DNA of 64,000 bases from Mycolicibacterium novocastrense (GCF_001570485.1 NZ_BCTA01000028.1:331068-395067); one strand, 5' to 3'; positions 1 through 9,009 are shown, counted from the first letter of the stretch. Notes: generated by a model not told the origin, from the sequence alone. Made by a program: numbers and translations.

Positions 1-837
1 TCGGGCGCTCTCGAGGGCCTGCCGTACGCGATCAACTTCTCCACGTTCACGTCCGGTCCACCCCAGATCGAGGCGGCCACCGCCGGGAAGATCGACTTCG
101 CGATCACCGGCAACACGCCACCGATCTTCGGCGCCGCCCCCAACGCGAAGGTCAAGGTCGTCTCGGCCCTGGACGGCGGCGGATTCGGCGATCAGATCCT
201 GGTGCACGCCGATTCACCCATCCAGCGGGTCGCGGATCTGCGCGGCAAGAGCATTGCGCTCGCCAAAGGCAGTTCGGCACACGGCCATACGCTGGTCCAG
301 CTGGACCGGGTGGGCTTGAGGGCCTCCGATGTGAAGCTGGTGTTCCTGCAACCCGCCGACGCGCTGTCGGCGTTCACCCAGCGCCGCGTCGACGTCTGGG
401 CAGTATGGGACCCCTACACCGCCCAAGCCGAAACCGACCTGGCGGTGCGCAGCATCGCCCGGGCCACCGGTGTCACCAACGGTGCCGGGTTCGGAATCGC
501 CTCCGACGCCGCATTGGCCGACCCGAAACGCAACACCGCGCTGAGCGATCTGCTGCAGCGGTACGCCAAGGCCGTCCGGTGGGCCGACGACAACCGCGAG
601 CAGTGGGCGAAACGCTACGGAGAAGAAGTGGGCCTCGATCCCGCGGTCGCCGCACTCGCACAGGGGCGCAGCCTGCGGTTGCCCACCGACCTGTCCGACG
701 AACTGATCGCATCCGAGCAGGAAATGGCCGATCTGTTCGCCGAGTCCGAACAGATCGCGGCGGCACCGGATTTCGAACGCTGGGTCGACCGCCGCTATAC
801 CGACGTGCTCAAGCCCCTCTACCTGACTCGCGATTAG
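1..837 (+). CDS. ssuA: Sulfonate ABC transporter substrate-binding protein, 5' end missing
   Basis: Periplasmic-type binding protein of the SsuA/aliphatic sulfonate family; it would capture organosulfonates for an SsuBC transporter. The frame is open from base 1, so the gene begins before the window; the signal peptide and N-terminus are absent and 278 C-terminal residues remain. The visible part has the family pattern of an early segment ending in ITGNTPPIF, then a DLRGKSIAL stretch and a DVWAVWDPYTA hinge region typical of SsuA/TauA-like proteins. It ends in TAG seven bases before ssuD, which supports co-transcription and the sulfonate assignment. A nitrate/taurine-type relative is possible, but the ssuD neighbour favours alkanesulfonates. 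Confidence 0.85.
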   Translation, partial: SGALEGLPYAINFSTFTSGPPQIEAATAGKIDFAITGNTPPIFGAAPNAKVKVVSALDGGGFGDQILVHADSPIQRVADLRGKSIALAKGSSAHGHTLVQLDRVGLRASDVKLVFLQPADALSAFTQRRVDVWAVWDPYTAQAETDLAVRSIARATGVTNGAGFGIASDAALADPKRNTALSDLLQRYAKAVRWADDNREQWAKRYGEEVGLDPAVAALAQGRSLRLPTDLSDELIASEQEMADLFAESEQIAAAPDFERWVDRRYTDVLKPLYLTRD

Positions 838-844
838 GAGCGAC

Positions 845-1939
845 ATGTCCTCGGGGAAGTTCTTCTGGTTCCTGCCCACCGCCGGCGACAGCCGGTCCAT
901 CGTCGGTTCGTCGCACGCGTCGTCACAGCAGACCGTGCCCGCCAACTACCGCGCGCCGACGCGGCGCTATCTCGCCGAGGTGGCCCGCGCCGCCGACCGC
1001 CTGGGTTACGAAGGGGTGTTGACCCCGACCGGAACCTGGTGCGAGGACGCATGGTTGAGCGCATCGGCCCTGTTGGCCGAGACGGAGCGGTTGAAGTTCC
1101 TCGTCGCGTTCCGGCCGGGGCTGACGCCGCCCACGCTCGCCGCCCAGCAGGCCGCGACGCTGCAGCGGTTTTCCGGGGGGAGGGTGCTGCTCAATATCGT
1201 CAGCGGTGGCGACGACGTCGAACAGCGCCGGTTCGGCGACTGGCTCGACCACGACCAGCGCTACGCGCGCACGGGGGAGTTCCTCCACATCGTCGATTCC
1301 ATCTGGCGCGGGGAATCGCTGGATTTCGAGGGCGACTACTACAAGGTCGCCGATGCGCGCGTGTCCGAGCCGCCGGACCCGTTGCCGCAGATCTACTTCG
1401 GCGGATCGTCACCGGCCGCGTTGCCGATCGCCGCGCAGTACGTCGACGTGTACCTGACGTGGGGCGAGCCACCGCAGGACGCGGCCGCGAAGATCGCGCG
1501 AGTCCGTGAGCTCGCCGAACAACGTGGGCGCACCGTGCGGTTCGGCGTCCGATTGCACACCATCAGCCGCGACACCTCGGCGGCGGCCTGGGCGGTCGCC
1601 AACGAGATGCTGACGGGGCTGAGTGCAGAGCAGATCGCCAAAGCCACTGCGCTGCACGCCAAGTCGCAGTCCGAGGGGCAGCGGCGGATGACCGCACTGC
1701 ACGGCGGTCGGACCGACCGGCTGGAGATCTACCCGAACCTGTGGGCCGGTGTCGGGTTGGTGCGCGGCGGCGCGGGCACGGCGCTCGTCGGCAGCCACGA
1801 GGAGGTCGCCAATCTGATCTACGAGTATTACTCGCTGGGCTTCGACGAGTTCATCCTGTCGGGCTACCCGCACCTGGAAGAGGCCTACTGGTTCGCCGAA
1901 GGTGTGCTGCCGCTGCTGAAGCGCAAGGGCGTGGCCTAG
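845..1939 (+). CDS. ssuD: FMNH2-dependent alkanesulfonate monooxygenase
   Basis: Flavin-dependent, luciferase-fold (TIM barrel) enzyme that cleaves alkanesulfonates to aldehyde and sulfite during sulfur starvation. The 364-residue length is normal. The N-terminus FFWFLPTAGD and the segment PTGTWCEDAW (Cys about residue 66, matching the conserved active-site Cys region of SsuD) are diagnostic, as are FLVAFRPG and FGVRLHTISRDTS. The ATG at 845 follows GGAG closely, directly after the binding-protein gene. It needs a reduced-flavin supply (SsuE-type reductase), which is not seen in the window. Confidence 0.93.
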   Translation: MSSGKFFWFLPTAGDSRSIVGSSHASSQQTVPANYRAPTRRYLAEVARAADRLGYEGVLTPTGTWCEDAWLSASALLAETERLKFLVAFRPGLTPPTLAAQQAATLQRFSGGRVLLNIVSGGDDVEQRRFGDWLDHDQRYARTGEFLHIVDSIWRGESLDFEGDYYKVADARVSEPPDPLPQIYFGGSSPAALPIAAQYVDVYLTWGEPPQDAAAKIARVRELAEQRGRTVRFGVRLHTISRDTSAAAWAVANEMLTGLSAEQIAKATALHAKSQSEGQRRMTALHGGRTDRLEIYPNLWAGVGLVRGGAGTALVGSHEEVANLIYEYYSLGFDEFILSGYPHLEEAYWFAEGVLPLLKRKGVA

Positions 1940-1948
1940 TGCGGGTGG

Positions 1949-2623
1949 TCAGCAGCTGAACTTCTCGCCGGTCTGCGGGGGCGCGGTGACCGACTGCAGG
2001 CAGCCGAACGGTTCGATGCCTGCGTCGCTGAACTTGACCGCGGACTGATAGGCGTAGTTGACGCAGAACAGTCCGACGGTGTCGGTTCGGCAGCGGTAGT
2101 CCCCGAAGGACAACGCCTGGCCGTACGGGAGCTCGGGGCCCTCGCCGGCGGTGAACCGGCCGGGGTCTCCGTGCACGGAGCCGACGATGACGCTGGTGCC
2201 GTCGTAGTCGACCCAGCCGCCCTTCCACTCGCCGTAGGCGTCAGCCGGCCGCGGTGGCGGGTCGACCAGGTCCACCAGGCAGGCCAGCGCCCCGTCGGCG
2301 TACTGGCTGTCGGTCATGCAACTCGTTTTGCCCGACGGCGTGGTGAACGCGACGTCCTCGCCGAGGTCCGTTGTCTGGCCCTCGCGCATGGCCGCGTGGT
2401 ACCGGCCGGTGTCGGCGGGCTCACCGGCTTCCACCCAGGCCACCACGTCGCCGATCGGCGCGCCGGGTGCCGGCGGAGCGGTGGGCTTCGGTTTGGTCGT
2501 GGTCGTGGTCGGCGAACTCGCCGACGGAGACGGTGGAATCGGTTCTATCCGTTCAGCTTGCCCGCCCGTCGTCGTCGAACACCCCGCTACCAGCACGGAC
2601 GCGATCAGCACAGCCATTCGCAT
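1949..2623 (-). CDS. Putative secreted lipoprotein, unknown function
   Basis: The 224-residue product begins with a short hydrophobic signal and a lipobox (LVAGC, Cys about residue 15), followed by a Thr/Pro/Lys-rich linker of about 35 residues (TTTTTKPKPTAPPAPGAP) and then a globular domain of about 160 residues with several Cys. This is the layout of mycobacterial lipoproteins anchored outside the membrane. I do not recognise the globular domain. It is convergent with ssuD, with a 9-base gap, and is divergent from the carboxylesterase at 2707. Confidence 0.75.
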   Translation of the reverse strand: MRMAVLIASVLVAGCSTTTGGQAERIEPIPPSPSASSPTTTTTKPKPTAPPAPGAPIGDVVAWVEAGEPADTGRYHAAMREGQTTDLGEDVAFTTPSGKTSCMTDSQYADGALACLVDLVDPPPRPADAYGEWKGGWVDYDGTSVIVGSVHGDPGRFTAGEGPELPYGQALSFGDYRCRTDTVGLFCVNYAYQSAVKFSDAGIEPFGCLQSVTAPPQTGEKFSC

Positions 2624-2706
2624 ACCGGCCAGGCTAGCGGGCCGACACGCGATCCCTGGTCAGGCGCGGCGGGAGGCCGTGCTCGAGAGAGCATTGCTAA
2701 CGTCGG

Positions 2707-4218
2707 GTGATGCACGAACACACCGTCCGCGCGACCATCGCCTCCGGCACGATCGAGGGGTTCACCCGCGACGGCGTGCACCGTTGGCGTGGCATTCCCT
2801 ACGCGCGCCCGCCGGTGGGTCCGCTGCGGCTGCGCGCGCCCCAGCCCGTCCAGCCGCGGCGCGGGGTCCGCTACTGCCACGGATACGGCAACTGCGCCCC
2901 CCAGCAACGCATGTACACGATGCTGGCACCGGGCAAGTACCAACCGATGAGCGAGGACTGCCTGACCCTGAACGTGGTGAGCCCGAAAAAACGGTCGGGT
3001 TCCGCGCTGCCGGTCATGGTTTTCATCCACGGCGGCGGTTACTTCATGGGGACGTCGGCCACCCCGATCTATGACGGTGCGGCACTGGCCCGCAAGGGAT
3101 GTGTGTACGTATCGGTCAACTACCGCCTGGGTGCGCTGGGGTGTCTGGACCTGTCGTCGCTATCGAACTCAGACGTCACGATCGACGACAACCTGTATCT
3201 GCGCGATTTGGTGATGGCCCTGCGCTGGGTGCGCGGGAACATCGCGGTGTTCGGCGGCGATCCCGACAATGTGACGATCTTCGGCGAGAGCGCCGGAGCG
3301 CACGCCGTGGCCACGTTGCTCGCGGTACCCGCCGCGAAAGGCCTTTTCGCCAACGCGATCTCGGAGAGTCCGGCGGCGGGAATGGTGCGCACCCCGGAGG
3401 TGGCCGCACAGTACGCGACGCGGTTCGCCGCCATGCTGGGCGCGGGGGAGAACGACGGCGCCAACGCGGTGATGGCGGCGCGCCCGGCCGAATTGGTCGA
3501 TGCGTTCGAAGATCTCATCAGACACGGCCAACGCGAGATGCTCGGCGCCTTCGCGGCCGGGCCCACGAGCGGAACCGACTACCTGCCACAGGATCCGGTG
3601 GAGGCGATGCGCAGTGGCAATGGACACCGGCTGCCGCTCATCGTCGGGACGAATGCCGAAGAGGCCAACCTCTTCGGTCGTTTCCTCAAGCTGTTGCCCA
3701 TGTCCGAGCCGATGATCGAGCGGCTGCTCGCCGAGGCGGAACCTGAAGAGCGGGAACGTATCACCGCCGCGTATCCGGGATATCCGAATCAAAAGGCATG
3801 CGTCCAGTTCGGCAGCGATTTCGCGTTCGGCTCGGCCGCCTGGCAGATCGCCGAGGCGCACAGCCGCCACGCGCCGACCTACCTGTACCGCTACGACTAC
3901 GCACCGCGCCCGTTGCGCTGGTCGGGCCTCGGCGCCACGCACGCCACCGAACTACTGGCGGTGTTCGACGTGTACCGCACCGGGCTCGGCCGTCTGCTCA
4001 CCGCGGTCGGTGACCGCAAGACCGCGTTGCGCGTCAGCGATGACGTCCAACGCCGCTGGCGCGAATTCGCGGCCACCGGCGTCCCCGGTGCCGACTGGCC
4101 CGCCTACACCAGCGCGGATCGCGCCGTGCGAGTGTTCGATCAGCGCCCGCGCATCGAGTTCGACCCGCACGCCGCCCGCAGGGAGGCGTGGGAAAACTTC
4201 TCGCTAGTCTCGCGTTGA
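2707..4218 (+). CDS. Type-B carboxylesterase
   Basis: Alpha/beta-hydrolase of the carboxylesterase/cholinesterase (type B) family, hydrolysing carboxylic esters. Visible landmarks are the signature EDCLTLNV (about residues 81-88), the oxyanion loop HGGGYF (about 108), nucleophile Ser195 in FGESAGAH, an acidic residue in GTNAEEANLF (about 317) and His about 411 in GATHATELL. Length 503 is typical. Two adjacent starts exist, GTG at 2707 and ATG at 2710; ATG is more likely. No signal peptide is seen, so it is probably cytosolic. Its physiological ester is unknown. Confidence 0.88.
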   Translation: MMHEHTVRATIASGTIEGFTRDGVHRWRGIPYARPPVGPLRLRAPQPVQPRRGVRYCHGYGNCAPQQRMYTMLAPGKYQPMSEDCLTLNVVSPKKRSGSALPVMVFIHGGGYFMGTSATPIYDGAALARKGCVYVSVNYRLGALGCLDLSSLSNSDVTIDDNLYLRDLVMALRWVRGNIAVFGGDPDNVTIFGESAGAHAVATLLAVPAAKGLFANAISESPAAGMVRTPEVAAQYATRFAAMLGAGENDGANAVMAARPAELVDAFEDLIRHGQREMLGAFAAGPTSGTDYLPQDPVEAMRSGNGHRLPLIVGTNAEEANLFGRFLKLLPMSEPMIERLLAEAEPEERERITAAYPGYPNQKACVQFGSDFAFGSAAWQIAEAHSRHAPTYLYRYDYAPRPLRWSGLGATHATELLAVFDVYRTGLGRLLTAVGDRKTALRVSDDVQRRWREFAATGVPGADWPAYTSADRAVRVFDQRPRIEFDPHAARREAWENFSLVSR

Positions 4219-4256
4219 CGCTGGCCCCCAGCGACCACGAATCGTCACACGGAGGA

Positions 4257-6215
4257 ATGGTGCCCACCATCAACGTCGTCGAAAGCCCCGCAGATCTGAC
4301 CGCCGAGTGGTTGACGTCCGCGATCGGCTCAGCGGTCGCGGACTTCTCCTACGAGCGCATCGGGACGGGCCAGATGAGCGAGTGCTACCGCGTCACGCTG
4401 ACGTATGCGGACCAGCACGCCGGCCCCGCGACCGTGGTGCTCAAGGTGGCCGCCACCGACGCGGTCAGCAGGCAGACCGGTTTGGCGCTGGGCCTTTACG
4501 AACGCGAGGTGCGGTTCTACACCGACATCGCGCCGCGGATCGGGGGACCGGTGGCGCCCTGCTTTTCGTCGGCATTCAACCCGGAAACGGGCGCCTTCCA
4601 TCTGCTCCTCGGTGACGCCGGCCCGGCGACCGTCGGCGACGAGATCCGCGGCGCCTCAGTCGAACAGGCCATGCTGGCGCTGTCCGAGCTCGGCAGACTG
4701 CACGGCCCGCTGCTCGGGGATCCCGCTGCCGCGAGCGCCGAATGGCTCAACCGGGAGGCACCGGTCAACCAGGCGCTGATCGCCAACCTGTACGCGGGCT
4801 TCGCCGAGCGCTATGCCGACAAGATCGCGCCCGAGCATCGTGAGGTGTGCGAGCGACTGCTCGCGAGCTTCGACGGGTATCTCGCCGCGGAGTCGGCGGA
4901 CGACCGGGTCAAGGGGCTCGTGCACGGGGACTACCGGCTCGACAACATGCTGTTCGGGCAGGCCGGGGCCGACCGGCCGCTGACAGTCGTCGACTGGCAG
5001 ACGGTCACCTGGGGTCCGGCGATGACCGACGTGGCGTACTTCATGGGCTGTGCGCTCCCTGTCGAGTTGCGCCGCGAGCACTACGATGCGCTGTTGGACG
5101 CTTACCACCAGGCGTTGGGTCCCGACGCAACGATCAGCTTCGAGGACGTCCGCGACGGCGTGCGCAGGCAGACCTTCTTCGGGGTGATGATGGCGATCAT
5201 CTCCTCGATGCTGGTCGAGCAGACCGAGCGCGGCGACGAGATGTTCATGACGATGCTACAGCGCCACTGCGAGCACGTAATCGACGTCAACGCGCTGAGC
5301 ATACTCCCGGAACCGGTTGCGCCCGAACCTCTTACACCCACGGCCGAGGACGAGGGTGAACATCCGCCCAGCGACGAGCCGCTGTGGAACGAGAGCTGGT
5401 ACTACGACTTCGTCGACCCGCAGCAGGAGATCGGCGGTTGGGTGCGTCTGGGGCTGTACCCCAACCTCAAGACGTCCTGGGTCAACGGCCTGGTGTGTGG
5501 TCCGAACATCCCGACCTACGCGTTGCTCGACTTCGAGGGCACCGATGCGATCGAACTGACGCTGACCCCCACCGAACCGCTCAAGACCGTCCGCGTCACC
5601 ATGCGCGGCCGCGGCCAGGCGTACGACGATCCGGCTGGGCTGCTCCGCAACGAATCCGGCCGTCCTGTCGACGTGTCGATGGAACTCGAGTGGACCACCA
5701 CCGGCACGCCGTATCTGTACCGGGTGACCCCGCGCTACGAGATACCGTGCTCCGTGTCGGGCACAGTGTCGGTCGACGGTCACGAGTTCACGTTCACCGA
5801 TGTGCCGGGCCAGCGCGACCACTCCTGGGGTGTGCGCGACTGGTGGTCGATGGACTGGGTGTGGAGCGCGCTGCACCTCGACGACGGCACCCATCTGCAC
5901 GGTGTCGACATCCGCATCCCCGGCGCTCCGCCGCTCGGTATCGGCTATGTGCAACCGCCCGGCGAGCCGCTGATCGAACTGCAGACCGTCACCGCACGGG
6001 AGACGTTCGCCGACAACGCGTTACCGGTGGCGACGACGCTGACGCTGGCACCCGGCGACGTGACCGTCACGGCCGAGGTGCGCGCCCACGCTCCGGTGCT
6101 GCTGACCTCGCCCGACGGCCGGATCAGCCACTTCCCCCGCGCGTGGGCGACGGTCACGACGGCCGACGGCCGCAAGGGCGTGGGCTGGCTGGAGTGGAAC
6201 CGCAACCAGCCCTAG
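4257..6215 (+). CDS. APH-type phosphotransferase fused to a large C-terminal beta-rich domain
   Basis: Residues about 1-340 form an aminoglycoside/choline-kinase-like fold: the catalytic loop LVHGDYRLDNMLF (about 220-232) and the metal Asp in TVVDWQTVTWG (about 245) are intact, so phosphotransfer is plausible. From about residue 376 (WNESWYYDFVDP) a separate region of about 270 residues follows, with aromatic motifs such as QRDHSWGVRDWWSMDW. It resembles the actinobacterial DUF7064/7065 type, perhaps lipocalin/hydratase-like; that family naming is from memory. An ATG at 4257 abuts GGAGGA; a GTG at 4260 has better spacing. An upstream in-frame ATG at 4188 would overlap the esterase and is unlikely. 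The substrate is unknown. Confidence 0.75.
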   Translation: MVPTINVVESPADLTAEWLTSAIGSAVADFSYERIGTGQMSECYRVTLTYADQHAGPATVVLKVAATDAVSRQTGLALGLYEREVRFYTDIAPRIGGPVAPCFSSAFNPETGAFHLLLGDAGPATVGDEIRGASVEQAMLALSELGRLHGPLLGDPAAASAEWLNREAPVNQALIANLYAGFAERYADKIAPEHREVCERLLASFDGYLAAESADDRVKGLVHGDYRLDNMLFGQAGADRPLTVVDWQTVTWGPAMTDVAYFMGCALPVELRREHYDALLDAYHQALGPDATISFEDVRDGVRRQTFFGVMMAIISSMLVEQTERGDEMFMTMLQRHCEHVIDVNALSILPEPVAPEPLTPTAEDEGEHPPSDEPLWNESWYYDFVDPQQEIGGWVRLGLYPNLKTSWVNGLVCGPNIPTYALLDFEGTDAIELTLTPTEPLKTVRVTMRGRGQAYDDPAGLLRNESGRPVDVSMELEWTTTGTPYLYRVTPRYEIPCSVSGTVSVDGHEFTFTDVPGQRDHSWGVRDWWSMDWVWSALHLDDGTHLHGVDIRIPGAPPLGIGYVQPPGEPLIELQTVTARETFADNALPVATTLTLAPGDVTVTAEVRAHAPVLLTSPDGRISHFPRAWATVTTADGRKGVGWLEWNRNQP

Positions 6216-6231
6216 CCGCGCCTTCGTTGTG

Positions 6232-6296
6232 GCGCGAGCGTGCGAGTTTGCACACGACACACCGCGAAAATTCGGCGCTTCGCGCACCCTCGCGCC
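6232..6296 (+). repeat. Dispersed palindromic intergenic repeat, copy 1
   Basis: About 62 bases starting CGCGAGCGTGCGAGTTTGC, continuing through CACGACACACCGCGA and closing with an inverted arm TTCGCGCACCCTCG. The element matches copies at 6656-6717 and 54476-54537 (both in the opposite orientation) over its full length. It lies between the fusion kinase and ynfA. REP-like; function unknown. Confidence 0.8.
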
Positions 6297-6310
6297 GCAG
6301 CGGGCGTGCG

Positions 6311-6640
6311 CTAGCGCGGGGCGTACATGATCAGACCGACGCCGGCCAGACAGATCAGCGCCCCGGTGACGTCCCACCGATCGGGCCGAAAGCCGTCGGC
6401 GATCATTCCCCACGCGAGTGAGCCGGCGATGAAGACCCCGCCATACGCCGCCAGCACCCGGCCGAAATGGGCGTCGGGCTGAAACGCGGCGACGAAACCG
6501 TAAGCGCCCAGGGCCATCACACCGGCACCGATCCACCACCAACCGCGGTGCTCACGCACGCCCTGCCACACCAGCCACGCGCCGCCGATCTCGAGCAGCG
6601 CGGCGAGGACGAACAGCATCACCGATTTGAGCACCATCAC
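6311..6640 (-). CDS. YnfA family (UPF0060) small membrane protein
   Basis: Inner-membrane protein of 109 residues with four hydrophobic segments and the family-specific ends [13 protein letters not shown] near the N-terminus and [15 protein letters not shown] at the C-terminus. The family resembles small multidrug-resistance transporters in topology, but its substrate is not established. Start is GTG at 6640 or the next codon ATG at 6637. The gene sits alone between two inverted copies of the dispersed ~62-bp repeat. Confidence 0.9.
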   Translation of the reverse strand: MMVLKSVMLFVLAALLEIGGAWLVWQGVREHRGWWWIGAGVMALGAYGFVAAFQPDAHFGRVLAAYGGVFIAGSLAWGMIADGFRPDRWDVTGALICLAGVGLIMYAPR

Positions 6641-6655
6641 GTCACTCAGCGTGCC

Positions 6656-6717
6656 GTGAGCGTGCGCAAATTGCTGTCACGGCGCGGCGTGTCGTGTGCA
6701 AACACGCACCGTCGCGG
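6656..6717 (-). repeat. Dispersed palindromic intergenic repeat, copy 2
   Basis: Reads in the opposite orientation to copy 1: on the plus strand GAGCGTGCGCAAATTGC opens it and GGCGTGTCGTGTGCAAAC follows, with a closing arm CGCACCGTCGCGG. It lies between ynfA and the gene at 6727, so copies 1 and 2 bracket ynfA as an inverted pair. Confidence 0.8.
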
Positions 6718-6726
6718 CACGAATTG

Positions 6727-7611
6727 TCAGGCCAGGTGGGCGCTGTCGTCGTCGAGGTCGTCGCGGTTCAGGCCCATGGGCGTCGCGGCGGGCAGGTCGC
6801 CGCCGGCGACGACTTTGCGGGTGATCGGTGTCAGGGTGCGGAACAGCGTCTCGATCTCGTCATCGTTCAACACGTCGAGCGCCGGCAGCGCCAGCCGGTC
6901 GGTGTCGTCCTCGATCCGCTGTTTGAGGTCACGGCCGGCGTCAGTGAGCTCATCACCGTCGAGCAGGCCGCGCGCGGCTAGCCGGTCGCGGTACAGCGCC
7001 CACTGTTCGTCGTCGTAGTCGCGGCTGCGCATGATCATCTCCTTGGGCACACGGCCCGCAGCGGCGTGCAGGATGTTGCTCTCGCGACCGGAAATCCCGT
7101 GAGTGATGAGCAACGCGATGTGACCGTCACCGCGCTGTTCCCGCAGCAGCGTGGTGGCGTGCCAGAGCTTGGCCAGAGGTTCGTCCGGCCACGGCAGCGC
7201 CGCGTTCGCGGCGAACAGGCATCGACCGTCGAGCGCGGCGTTGCGGGCGACCTTCGCCAACAAGTCAGCCGCGGTGGCCACGTCGTCGCCGTGTCCGACG
7301 CCGTAACGTTCGAGCGCCGCCACCGCGGACTCCAGTCGGACCCGCAGCGCGTCGGCCGGGGGAGCCACCTCCCACGCCGCCGGAAGAGCCTTGGCGACCC
7401 GGTGCGGCGCGAAGTTGTAGAACGCCGCCGTCACCACCTCGGGTGCCACCTCCCCCAGCGGTGCCGACCTGGCCGCGAAATAGCCCATCCAGAATCCCTT
7501 GTAGCCAAGGCCGTCGAGGGCCGCGCGAGCTTCGGGGGCGAAGTAGGTGACGGCGTGCACGGGTTCGAGTCGATCGAAGAATCGGCGCGCCAACGACGGT
7601 TGCCTGTCCAC
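6727..7611 (-). CDS. SCO6745-family protein, function unknown
   Basis: A 294-residue soluble protein with the conserved opening LARRFFDRLEPVHAVTYFAPE and a glycine-rich aromatic segment GYKGFWMGYFAARSAPLG seen in the actinobacterial SCO6745-like family. The C-terminal third (ALYRDRLAARGLLDGDELTDAGRDLKQRIE) looks like a winged-helix segment, which may mean nucleic-acid or protein contact. Start is GTG at 7611. It is a single gene, with a repeat element just downstream. No catalytic motif is recognised. Confidence 0.75.
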   Translation of the reverse strand: MDRQPSLARRFFDRLEPVHAVTYFAPEARAALDGLGYKGFWMGYFAARSAPLGEVAPEVVTAAFYNFAPHRVAKALPAAWEVAPPADALRVRLESAVAALERYGVGHGDDVATAADLLAKVARNAALDGRCLFAANAALPWPDEPLAKLWHATTLLREQRGDGHIALLITHGISGRESNILHAAAGRVPKEMIMRSRDYDDEQWALYRDRLAARGLLDGDELTDAGRDLKQRIEDDTDRLALPALDVLNDDEIETLFRTLTPITRKVVAGGDLPAATPMGLNRDDLDDDSAHLA

Positions 7612-7667
7612 GTCGGCAGTTAACCACTGACGTCGATCCGCGTCCGCCGCGGCCCGATCAAGAGGTG

Positions 7668-8381
7668 TCAGTGACCCGACGAATCCTCGGACACCGCCGA
7701 ACTGGCCTCGTCGATTATCGCGCGCATGGCCTGTTCGGCCGCCGCCTCGTCACGCAGCCGGATGGCGCGCGCAACCTCGTCGTGCAGGTTGATCGCGGCG
7801 GGGTTGGGCGTCGAGGGCATCATCCCGTGGTGGGTTCGCCCGGCGAGCACTTCGGCCACAACACCGTCCAGCGCACGGAACATCTCGTTGCCGCTGGCCT
7901 CCAACATGGTCCGGTGAAACAGCTTGTCGGCCTCCAGGTATGCCTCGAGGTCGCCTGCGCGGCCGTGGACGACCATGTCCGAAACGGCGGCCGCCATGAT
8001 GCGGCATTGATCCGGACCGGCCCGCCGCGCGGCCAGAGCGGCCGCCGCGGGCTCGAATCCGCGGCGTAGCTCGGAAAGCGAGAGGAGTTGGGCGGCCCGG
8101 TCGCCGGCTTCCAAGCGCCAGCGAATCAGCCTGGGGTCGAAGACATTCCACTTCTGCGACGGTTGGACCGTGATGCCCACCCGCCGACGCGATTCGACCA
8201 TGCCCATCGATTCGAGCACCCGGATCGCCTCACGAGCGACGCTGCGCGACACCCCGTGACGCGCGCTGACCCCGTCGAGGGTCAACACCTGCCCGGCGGG
8301 ATACTCACCGGAGACGATCGCGGTGCCGAGCGCCTTGAGAAGATTGCCGTGCAGCGCGCCGACGATTGGTTGAGACGCCAC
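7668..8381 (-). CDS. FadR/GntR-family transcriptional regulator of the gluconate genes
   Basis: The N-terminal winged helix-turn-helix (about residues 10-75, including GVSRSVAREAIRVLESMGMV) and the C-terminal FCD-type helical effector domain (FEPAAAALAARRAG to the end) define the FadR subgroup of GntR regulators. Length 237. GTG start at 8381; nearby ATGs are out of frame. It is divergent from gluconokinase, so it probably represses gntK and gntP and responds to gluconate or a phosphorylated derivative. That role is inferred from position. Confidence 0.88.
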   Translation of the reverse strand: MASQPIVGALHGNLLKALGTAIVSGEYPAGQVLTLDGVSARHGVSRSVAREAIRVLESMGMVESRRRVGITVQPSQKWNVFDPRLIRWRLEAGDRAAQLLSLSELRRGFEPAAAALAARRAGPDQCRIMAAAVSDMVVHGRAGDLEAYLEADKLFHRTMLEASGNEMFRALDGVVAEVLAGRTHHGMMPSTPNPAAINLHDEVARAIRLRDEAAAEQAMRAIIDEASSAVSEDSSGH

Positions 8382-8505
8382 GCATACATCGTTTCATAGG
8401 TTCGTCAGCCGGACTTAAAGACGAATTAATACGTGACCCTATTGCAATCGTATGCCTATTACGGAATGCTGTGTGATGCCAAACACAACTGGGTAGGTGG
8501 AGGAA
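8382..8505. promoter_or_regulatory. Divergent gntR/gntK control region
   Basis: AT-richer than its surroundings. It contains the perfect palindrome ATTGCAAT (8441-8448) and the separated arms ATACG (8429-8433) and CGTAT (8449-8453). These are candidate operators for the adjacent GntR regulator. A Shine-Dalgarno GGAGG (8499-8503) precedes the gluconokinase ATG at 8506. Confidence 0.5.
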
Positions 8506-9009
8506 ATGGCGTCTCCGATCGTGGTCATGGGCGTCTCGGGTTCGGGCAAGTCGACCGTGGGTGCTGCGCTCGCGCAGCGATTGCGCGTACCGTTCGCCGA
8601 TGCGGACGACTTCCATCCGCCGGCCAACATCGCGAAGATGACGGCCGGTGAGGCGCTCGACGACGACGACCGCTACCCGTGGCTGGAAGCGATCGGTGAG
8701 TGGTTGGCCGAGCGCTGCGCAACCGGTGGGGTGATGAGTTGCTCGGCGCTCAAGCGCAAGTACCGGGATCAGTTGCGGCGTCACTGCCCTGAGGTGGAAC
8801 TCCTGCATCTGGTCGGCACCCCAGAGGTCATCGGCAGGCGGCAGGCCAGCCGTCCCGGTCACTTCATGCCGGCATCACTGCTGGCTTCTCAATTCGCGAC
8901 ACTCGAACCGCTGGGATCCGACGAGCGCGGCGTCGACATCGACGTCGACCAGAGCATCGATGCCATCGTCGAGAGCTATGTAGCGGCAACGGGTTCGACC
9001 GACCGGTAA
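8506..9009 (+). CDS. gntK: Gluconokinase
   Basis: Phosphorylates gluconate with ATP to 6-phosphogluconate, feeding the pentose phosphate pathway. P-loop GVSGSGKST at residues 9-17, DADDFHPPANIAKM (substrate/lid motif), SCSALKRKYRD and the Arg-rich ASRPGHFMPASLLASQF are all hallmarks of the GntK family. The 167-residue length is normal. ATG at 8506 is chosen over an in-frame GTG at 8497, which would lie on the ribosome-binding site. Followed by the permease gene after about 106 bases. Confidence 0.95.
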   Translation: MASPIVVMGVSGSGKSTVGAALAQRLRVPFADADDFHPPANIAKMTAGEALDDDDRYPWLEAIGEWLAERCATGGVMSCSALKRKYRDQLRRHCPEVELLHLVGTPEVIGRRQASRPGHFMPASLLASQFATLEPLGSDERGVDIDVDQSIDAIVESYVAATGSTDR

